From the NCBI GenBank assembly GCA_964613235.1, contig CAZTGM010000011.1, forward strand, positions 1 through 36,344: a stretch of 36,344 bases of DNA, written 5' to 3'. Positions 30,270-36,344 of the stretch are shown one piece after another. A model generated the notes under the pieces. It was not told the DNA's origin. It ran no database searches and was given only the letters and a program-made list of their open reading frames with translations. A program made the position numbers and the translations under genes. This stretch comes from J005 sp964613235 (GTDB lineage Bacteria; Pseudomonadota; Zetaproteobacteria; Mariprofundales; Mariprofundaceae). Positions within the stretch are counted from its first letter, which is position 1. Each line of letters opens with the position of its first letter.

Positions 30270-31454
30270 ATGAAAAAGATGGTTCAGATTGTTGTCGGAT
30301 TATGGGTCGTGCTGTGCGCGATGCCGTTGTTGGCCCAGGCCACAGAAGCGAGCATTCAGGATATGCGCCTGTGGACGGCTCCCGACCATTCCCGGTTGGT
30401 GCTGGATCTGACGCGATCGGTCAAATACCAAGTGTTTCGTCTGCATGACCCGGAGCGGGTTGTGATCGATATTGAGCATGCCAAACTGAAGGCCAGCCCG
30501 GCCAAGCTCAAGCTTCCTGACCCGGTAATCAAGGCCGTGCGTTATGGTACGCCTTCGGCAGGCATATTGCGTTTGGTCATTGATGTGAAGGAGCAGGTGA
30601 AGCCACGCACCTTTCTGTTGAAACCGATGCAGGGCAAGCCCAACCGTCTTGTCCTGGATTTGCTGCGACCGGAAGTGGAACAAAAAGCAGCCATTATTGC
30701 TTCGGACAAAAGGCGTAGCAGGGATATTATCATTGCTGTGGATGCCGGGCACGGTGGTGAAGACCCGGGGGCGATCGGGCCGCGCGGTCTGAAGGAAAAA
30801 ACGGTGACGCTGGCTGTGGCAAAAAAGCTGGCAGAGCTGATTAACCGGCAGAAAGGCATGAAAGCCGTATTGATTCGCAAGGGCGATTACTTTGTGCCGC
30901 TCGGCAAGCGGGTGCGTCTGGCTCGCGCTGCCCATGCGGATATGATGATCAGTATTCATGCCGATTCGGTGCGTACGCGTAGCGTGAAGGGATGCAGCGT
31001 TTATACATTGTCGGAGCGTGGCGCGACGACGGACAAGGCGGCACAGGCACTGGCGGCCAAGGAAAATGCTGCCGACGAGATTGGCGGTGCTCCGTTGGAT
31101 GAAGTGGATGATCCGATGGTTAGCAAGATTCTCGGTGACATGTTCCGGCGCGATGCCTTGAATTCATCACAGATTCTGGCTGAGAAGATGCTCGGACGTT
31201 TGCAAAAGGCCGGGCCGGTCAAATACGGCGCGCCCAAACGTGCGCGCTTTGTTGTACTGGGAGCACTGGAAATCCCCAGTGTGCTGGTGGAGCTGGATTA
31301 TATCTCCAATCCTGAACGCGAGCGTAAACTGCGTGATGCCAGACATCAGCGGCGCCTGGCTTCTGCCCTGTTCGATGCCAGTCGCCAGTTTTTCGAGCAG
31401 ATGGGAAGGCTGGGCAAACAGGCATCGCTGAAACATGGAAGTACTGTATTATGA
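30270..31454 (+). CDS. amiC: N-acetylmuramoyl-L-alanine amidase with AMIN domain (AmiC type)
   Basis: Periplasmic zinc amidase that cleaves septal peptidoglycan so daughter cells separate. Start at ATG 30270 gives 394 residues; an earlier TTG is possible. A Sec signal peptide MKKMVQIVVGLWVVLCAMPL with cleavage near AQA is clear. The AMIN domain covers about residues 25-140 and targets the protein to the septum. The amidase_3 domain (about 155-380) shows zinc ligands in VDAGHGGEDPGAIG (His), KEKTVTLAVAKKL (Glu) and ISIHADS (His), and the catalytic Glu in VLVELDYISNP. No LysM repeat. The stop overlaps msbA by 4 bases, grouping it with envelope genes. Confidence 0.92.
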   Translation: MKKMVQIVVGLWVVLCAMPLLAQATEASIQDMRLWTAPDHSRLVLDLTRSVKYQVFRLHDPERVVIDIEHAKLKASPAKLKLPDPVIKAVRYGTPSAGILRLVIDVKEQVKPRTFLLKPMQGKPNRLVLDLLRPEVEQKAAIIASDKRRSRDIIIAVDAGHGGEDPGAIGPRGLKEKTVTLAVAKKLAELINRQKGMKAVLIRKGDYFVPLGKRVRLARAAHADMMISIHADSVRTRSVKGCSVYTLSERGATTDKAAQALAAKENAADEIGGAPLDEVDDPMVSKILGDMFRRDALNSSQILAEKMLGRLQKAGPVKYGAPKRARFVVLGALEIPSVLVELDYISNPERERKLRDARHQRRLASALFDASRQFFEQMGRLGKQASLKHGSTVL

Positions 31455-33202
31455 ACGTTTCGATTTATCGCCGCTTGCTGGGTTTCCTGAAGCCCTATCG
31501 GGGGCGTCTTGCCATTGCTGTGGCATGCATGGTCGTGCTGGCTGCCTGTACGGCGGCGCTGGCCTGGGCGTTGAAACCGGCACTGGATGAGGCGCTAACC
31601 GGTCAGAGCCGGCGGATGATTTATCTGATTCCGGCATTCATTGTCGGCCTGTATTTCATCAAGGGCTTTGCCTATTACGGTCAGGCCTATCTGATGGGCT
31701 ATATCGGGCAGCGGGTAATCTTCGATCTTCGTAATCTGTTGTATGGGTTTCTTACCGATCAGTCGCTGAGCTTTTTCGCGCACCGTAAAACTGGCGAGTT
31801 GCTGGCGCGTATTAGCTATGATGTAACGCTGGTGCAATCGGCGGTGAGTACGGCCGTTACGGCTCTGATGCGCGATGCCATTTCCATCGTGTTTCTGGTC
31901 GGTGTGATTTTTATTCAGGACTGGACACTGGCCCTGATCGCTATCCTGGTGTTTCCGGCCATCGTGTACCCGATTGCCCGTTTCGGTCGCAAGATGCGCC
32001 ATGCCACGCTTGACGGGCAGGTATCCATGGGCGAGTTGACCAGCCTGATGGAAGAGACGGTGGCCGGCATTCGGGTGGTCAAGGCCTTCGGTATGGAGGG
32101 GTACGAAAAGAGCCGCTTTCGCAAATTTACCAGCGATTTTCTGCATCATCAGCTGAAAGCCTTTCGCGTGCATGCCTTGTCGTTCCCGATCATGGAATTG
32201 CTGGCCGGCTTTGGCATTGCCGGCGTGCTGCTGTATGGCGGTTTGCGTGTGGCGGCCGGTGAAACGACACCGGGTACGCTGATTTCCTTTCTGGCTGCGG
32301 CGCTGATGCTCTATGAACCGGTAAAGCGGCTGAGCCGGGCCAATAACGAAATTCAGCAGGGTCTGGCGGCAGCCGAGCGCGTGTTCGAGGTTCTGGATGA
32401 ACCGGTCGAGGTTCAGGACAAGCCGGATGCGAAAGAGATGTCGGTTTTCCGCGATGCGATTGTGTTTGATCATGTGGCACTGCGCTATCCCGGTACCGAA
32501 CGGGATGTACTGAAGGATATCAAGCTGGAAGTTAAAGCCGGGGAAGTCGTGGCGCTGGTCGGGCGCAGCGGTGCGGGCAAGACATCACTGGTGAATCTGG
32601 TGCCGCGATTCATGGATGTGACGGAAGGCAGTATTACTATCGATGGCGTGGATGTGCGCGATCTGACGCAAAGCTCGTTGCGCGAGAATATGGCGCTGGT
32701 CACCCAGGAAGTGATCCTGTTCAATGATACCATCCTGAACAATATCGCTTATGGCCATGAGGATATCGACATCGAGAAAGTCAGGGCTATTGCCCGTGCG
32801 GCCAATGCCGATGAATTTATTCAGCGCTTACCGCAAGGCTATGATACGCTGGTTGGCGAACGCGGTGTGATTCTGTCCGGCGGGCAACGGCAGCGTTTGT
32901 CGTTGGCGCGTGCATTGCTCAAGGATGCGCCGATTCTGATTCTCGATGAGGCGACCAGTGCGCTGGATACCGAATCCGAACGTCTGGTGCAGCAAGCCAT
33001 CGACCGCCTGATGGACGGGCGTACGGTGATTGTGATTGCGCATCGTCTGTCCACGATTCGCCATGCCGATCGCATTGTTGTGCTGGAAGATGGGCGCATT
33101 GTGCAGCAGGGCTCGCACGAAGCCCTGCTGAAGCAGGGCGGATTGTATGCAGAGCTGCATGCGATGCAGTTTGAGCAACAGGAAACAAGCAGTCAGGCGT
33201 GA
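31451..33202 (+). CDS. msbA: Lipid A export ABC transporter MsbA
   Basis: Inner-membrane ABC exporter that flips lipid A-core (and related lipids) across the membrane. The 583 residues form a half-transporter. Six transmembrane helices lie in about residues 15-310, starting with FLKPYRGRLAIAVACMVVL. The nucleotide-binding domain carries Walker A GRSGAGKTS near 370, signature LSGGQRQRLSLARALL near 474, and Walker B ILILDEATSALD near 494, with the switch HRLS near 525. It begins in the amiC stop (ATGA) and its own stop overlaps the next acyltransferase gene (GTGA). Distinguishing MsbA from other lipid exporters rests on overall pattern plus the envelope neighbours. Confidence 0.9.
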   Translation: MNVSIYRRLLGFLKPYRGRLAIAVACMVVLAACTAALAWALKPALDEALTGQSRRMIYLIPAFIVGLYFIKGFAYYGQAYLMGYIGQRVIFDLRNLLYGFLTDQSLSFFAHRKTGELLARISYDVTLVQSAVSTAVTALMRDAISIVFLVGVIFIQDWTLALIAILVFPAIVYPIARFGRKMRHATLDGQVSMGELTSLMEETVAGIRVVKAFGMEGYEKSRFRKFTSDFLHHQLKAFRVHALSFPIMELLAGFGIAGVLLYGGLRVAAGETTPGTLISFLAAALMLYEPVKRLSRANNEIQQGLAAAERVFEVLDEPVEVQDKPDAKEMSVFRDAIVFDHVALRYPGTERDVLKDIKLEVKAGEVVALVGRSGAGKTSLVNLVPRFMDVTEGSITIDGVDVRDLTQSSLRENMALVTQEVILFNDTILNNIAYGHEDIDIEKVRAIARAANADEFIQRLPQGYDTLVGERGVILSGGQRQRLSLARALLKDAPILILDEATSALDTESERLVQQAIDRLMDGRTVIVIAHRLSTIRHADRIVVLEDGRIVQQGSHEALLKQGGLYAELHAMQFEQQETSSQA

Positions 33203-33846
33203 AGAAGAAGTCGGCTTGGCTTGAACGGCTGGTTCCTTATCTGATCGCCGCTGTTTACCATACTCTTCAGCGCAGTATCCGCTGGCAGGTTGTCGGTCAT
33301 GTGTATAGGCCTGGCCAGAAGGAACGCTACCTCTATGCCTTCTGGCATGCCCGCCTGCTGATGATACCGCGCCTGACACAGGGCAACTGGCATGGTTATA
33401 TGCTGATTTCTGAACATCGCGATGGCGGTTTTATCGCCGATACGATGCGGCTGCTGGGTATCCGGACATTGCGTGGATCGTCCACGCGTGGTGGTGCGCG
33501 GGCCATGCGTCAGATGATTCGGGCGGTGCAAGAGGAACATTGTCATCTGGGGATCACACCTGACGGTCCCAAAGGACCGCGTGAGACTGTTAAGAAAGGC
33601 ACAGTACAGCTGGCGCAGAAGACCGGCCTGCCGGTGGTTCCGATCTGTTATGCGACGAGTCGATGCTGGCGCATCAATTCCTGGGATCACTTTTATATTC
33701 CGCAGCCGTTTTCCAAAGGTGTATTCGTGTTTGGCGATCCGGTTGTGGTGCAGGCCGATGACGATATCGAGGAAGCCCGGCAACGGGTGCAGCAGGTGAT
33801 GGATCATACCCAGTGGAAGGCGGATCATTTTTTCAATAAACGGTAA
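33199..33846 (+). CDS. DUF374 lysophospholipid/lipid A acyltransferase-like protein
   Basis: A 215-residue member of the DUF374 (PF04028) group in the lysophospholipid acyltransferase superfamily. Signatures: YAFWHARLLMIP near 49-60 (the HxxxxD-like motif region), LISEHRDGGFIADTMRLLG near 74-92, RGSSTRGGARAMRQ near 97-110, and ITPDGPKGPRETVKKG near 119-134. A hydrophobic N-terminal helix suggests membrane attachment. GTG 33199 overlaps the msbA stop, so the two are translated together. That coupling suggests a role in lipid A or LPS precursor modification, but the reaction is unproven. Confidence 0.85.
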   Translation: MKKKSAWLERLVPYLIAAVYHTLQRSIRWQVVGHVYRPGQKERYLYAFWHARLLMIPRLTQGNWHGYMLISEHRDGGFIADTMRLLGIRTLRGSSTRGGARAMRQMIRAVQEEHCHLGITPDGPKGPRETVKKGTVQLAQKTGLPVVPICYATSRCWRINSWDHFYIPQPFSKGVFVFGDPVVVQADDDIEEARQRVQQVMDHTQWKADHFFNKR

Positions 33847-33870
33847 CTAGCTGCATAAGGTCTGTACTTC

Positions 33871-36294
33871 ATGCAAAATCCACGTGCTTGGCAGGAATAT
33901 TATTGTGCTCAGAAGGCACATAAATGTAGCCAGTTTGCATTTCCATCAGGTTGTTGTTCATTTACTGTTTCAGGCATGCGGTTTTGCTGGTGGAAGACAG
34001 AAAGAATATTTGTGCTGCTGATCGTTGCAGTTGCCTTGCTGCTGGTCATTATTGTGGCCAGTTCATCAGGCCCGTTACAATATAGCAAGTCGTCAGAGCA
34101 TGATCAGCATCATGATATTTTTGTGGGCAGTGAGTATTGCGGAAAATGCCATAAACAGGAGTTTCAGCAATGGCAAAAATCTGATCACGCCAAATCAATG
34201 ATGCCCCCTGAAACTGAAAATGTACTTGGCGATTTCGATGATAAAGAGGTCGTTTTTGATGGCGTGAAAACCCGTTTCACAACCCGGAATGGTGATTTTT
34301 TTATTACAACAGGGAACAGCAAGCATGAGATTCAAACTTATAAGGTTAAATATACTTTCGGATACAGGCCATTACAGCAATATCTGATTGATATTGGCGA
34401 CGGTAAGCTCCAGGCTTTTGATATTGCCTGGGACAGCCGCCCGGCAGATGAAGGAGGGCAGCACTGGTTTAAACTGCTCCCCGATGAAGATACCGGTGTG
34501 AAGACTCCCCTTCACTGGACAAAACATTTGCAGAACTGGAACAGCCGTTGCGCCCAGTGTCACTCCACTTCTGTTTCCAAAGGCTATGATCCGATACGCC
34601 ATCGTTACAATACGACCTTTTCCGAGGTGAATGTGGCCTGCGAAGCATGTCATGGCCCAGGCAAGAAGCATGTAACCCTTGTTCAGGCCGGGGCTTACAA
34701 GAAAGGGCTTAATAGCGGATTTGTCACGGATATGAAATTGACGCGCAAATTTGTGTTCGATGCACGTTCTGCTATCGCCAAACCACAAGGAGTTGTCTCA
34801 TCTGGTCAAATCAATGCCTGTGGAGGCTGTCATTCAAGACGCCAGGTAATTGGCAGGATTGATCCAGGCAAGGATTATCACGATCAGTTTATGCTGAGCT
34901 TACTTGACCGTTCTCTCTATTATGTCGATGGTCAGGTGCAAGATGAGGTGTTTGTTCTGGGTTCATTCCTCCAGAGTAAAATGCACAAGGCAGGTGTGAC
35001 TTGTACGAACTGTCATGATGCTCACAGCGGTGAAGTTAAATCCCGCAACAATACGTTATGTACACAGTGTCATAAGGCAAAGGATTATGATACGAAAGCG
35101 CATCATCGCCATGAGACGTCTTCTTCCGGTGCACTTTGTGTCAACTGCCATATGCCGGTGACCACTTATATGGAAGTTGATGGTCGCAGGGACCATGCAT
35201 TCAGTATTCCCCGACCTCAGCTTTCAGGTAAACTGGGTGTGCCAAATGCCTGCAGCCGTTGCCATAAGGAAGAGTCAAATGAGGCTCTGGTACGTTCAAT
35301 CCAATCCTGGTTTTCCCAATCGGAGGATTCATTCGCATCCATTAACCAGATGGCCAGAAAAGCCGATGTGTTGGTTCAGGAAAGAATCCAGGCATTCGTT
35401 GAAAACGAAATGAATCCGGATATAAAGCGCGCTACATTATTGTCATCCATTGGAGAGGCTCCCTCAGGGCTTGCTGTAGAAACATTGCTCAAACAACTCA
35501 AGTCAGACAGCCCTCTCGTAAGAAGAGCGGCTGTGAAATCTTGCCGCTTTATTCCGTTGAAACAGCGATGGGAAATACTAAAGCCTTTTGTGACTGATCC
35601 ATCGGCCAGTGTACGTTTTGAGGTCGGCAATCAATTGGCCGGAGCTGTCCGGTATGCCCAAGGGAGTGACAGCATCGCCCTAGATAGACTGTTAAATGAG
35701 TATGAGCAACAACTTCTGTTGTCCCAGGATATGCCGGAAGGTCAGCTTGCCATTGCCGTTTACGCTTTAAACCGCGGTGATACCAAGAAGGCAATGCGCG
35801 CCCTGAAAACGGCATTGAAGATCGAGCCCGGCTTTGTTCCGGCACTGTTAAACCTGGCAGATCTGTACCGTAGTACCGGAGATGATCTTAAAGCAGGAGA
35901 AACCCTTAGGCGGGCGCTTGCCATAGCCCCCGATAGTGGGGCGATTCAATATGCTTTTGGACTGTATTGCGTCAGACAAAAGAAAATATCAAAAGCTCTC
36001 GGCTATCTAAAAGCCGCAACTGAAGCGGATGATCGCAGTGCGCGCTACTTTTATGTATATGCTATTGCTCTGGAGTCAGCAGGGAAAGTTGACGATGCAG
36101 TTGCAATATTGAAACAGGCAAATGATATCTGGCCCAATCAATACGATATTCTGATGACTTTGGTCATGTATCTGGATAAATCAGGAGATATCGCCAAGAG
36201 CGGGAAATACATATCAAATTTGACAGCTATTGCGCCTGATGACCCCAGCGTCAAACGCTTGGTTTCGAGGCTGAGTGGACAAACCATGCAATAG
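33871..36294 (+). CDS. Octaheme c-type cytochrome with C-terminal TPR repeats
   Basis: An 807-residue membrane-anchored, periplasm-facing cytochrome. Residues 46-64 form a single transmembrane anchor (ERIFVLLIVAVALLL). Eight CxxCH haem sites follow at about 90, 227, 257, 317, 378, 397, 423 and 461 (for example YCGKCH, CAQCH, CEACHGPG, CTNCH, CVNCH). The YTFGYRPLQQYLIDIGDGKL region near 161-180 is shared by the cytochrome c554-like/TPR family. Residues about 510-600 show HEAT-like helical repeats, and about 640-790 holds TPR units (ALKTALKIEPGFVPALLNLA). ATG 33871 has AAGG ten bases upstream; ATG 33976 just before the anchor is an alternative. Its base composition looks visibly lower in GC than its neighbours. 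It may carry electrons between quinol and periplasmic partners; the substrate is unknown. Confidence 0.85.
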   Translation: MQNPRAWQEYYCAQKAHKCSQFAFPSGCCSFTVSGMRFCWWKTERIFVLLIVAVALLLVIIVASSSGPLQYSKSSEHDQHHDIFVGSEYCGKCHKQEFQQWQKSDHAKSMMPPETENVLGDFDDKEVVFDGVKTRFTTRNGDFFITTGNSKHEIQTYKVKYTFGYRPLQQYLIDIGDGKLQAFDIAWDSRPADEGGQHWFKLLPDEDTGVKTPLHWTKHLQNWNSRCAQCHSTSVSKGYDPIRHRYNTTFSEVNVACEACHGPGKKHVTLVQAGAYKKGLNSGFVTDMKLTRKFVFDARSAIAKPQGVVSSGQINACGGCHSRRQVIGRIDPGKDYHDQFMLSLLDRSLYYVDGQVQDEVFVLGSFLQSKMHKAGVTCTNCHDAHSGEVKSRNNTLCTQCHKAKDYDTKAHHRHETSSSGALCVNCHMPVTTYMEVDGRRDHAFSIPRPQLSGKLGVPNACSRCHKEESNEALVRSIQSWFSQSEDSFASINQMARKADVLVQERIQAFVENEMNPDIKRATLLSSIGEAPSGLAVETLLKQLKSDSPLVRRAAVKSCRFIPLKQRWEILKPFVTDPSASVRFEVGNQLAGAVRYAQGSDSIALDRLLNEYEQQLLLSQDMPEGQLAIAVYALNRGDTKKAMRALKTALKIEPGFVPALLNLADLYRSTGDDLKAGETLRRALAIAPDSGAIQYAFGLYCVRQKKISKALGYLKAATEADDRSARYFYVYAIALESAGKVDDAVAILKQANDIWPNQYDILMTLVMYLDKSGDIAKSGKYISNLTAIAPDDPSVKRLVSRLSGQTMQ

Positions 36295-36344
36295 TCGCCC
36301 CTGAATAATTCATAACCTATTGTAACCATTGGATAATTCTCACA

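Noticed and set aside
1..36344. CRISPR arrays, tRNA or rRNA genes, insertion sequences, prophage
   Set aside because: No spaced direct repeats, cloverleaf-like sequence, transposase or integrase frames, or phage genes were seen on reading both strands.

Overview
The window is chromosomal DNA of a Gram-negative proteobacterium. Lipid A and LPS export genes (msbA, lptE), an Isc-type sulfur cluster, a cytochrome bd operon with proteobacterial accessory peptides, and an octaheme c-type cytochrome all point that way. A microaerophilic lineage such as the Zetaproteobacteria (Mariprofundus-like) fits my overall impression, but this is inference; no rRNA gene is present to settle it. Coding density is high and most of the window is housekeeping sequence. 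I see no tRNA, rRNA, CRISPR array, insertion sequence or prophage. One 100-base run of N (7518-7617) marks an assembly gap.

Region 1 (1-8900, mostly minus strand). It holds htpG behind a sigma-32-like promoter, a hypoxanthine/uracil-DNA glycosylase, a 24-residue membrane peptide gene, and miaE divergent from a family 2 glycosyltransferase. These are followed by recQ with a coupled DsbA-like oxidoreductase, a poorly resolved stretch (7069-7405), a Cys-rich repeat protein broken by the gap, and a BaiN/HI0933-type flavoprotein.

Region 2 (8900-12100, plus strand). This is a complete cydP-cydA-cydB-cydX operon for the quinol oxidase cytochrome bd, with two tiny membrane-subunit genes. A perfect 18-bp palindrome abuts its -10 box, and a strong hairpin lies in its leader.

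Region 3 (12080-16180, minus strand). It holds an orphan HigA-like HTH protein, then panB-panC-panD (pantothenate) followed by a COG2509 flavoprotein.

Region 4 (16347-22409, plus strand). leuS-lptE-holA-bioA and a radical SAM gene form one tightly overlapping operon.

Region 5 (22510-36344, plus strand). It begins rpsO, terminator, pnp, terminator, M16 peptidase, cysE. An IscR type-1 box and promoter then drive iscR-iscS-iscA (no iscU), followed by a GcvR-like ACT protein, def, amiC, msbA and a DUF374 acyltransferase. An octaheme cytochrome with a TPR tail closes the window.

Main points for a second look are the Cys-rich repeat protein at the gap, the palindromic operator of the cyd operon, the IscR-box/iscU-less Isc cluster, the heat-shock promoter of htpG, the three tiny membrane-peptide genes, and the cytochrome-TPR fusion.
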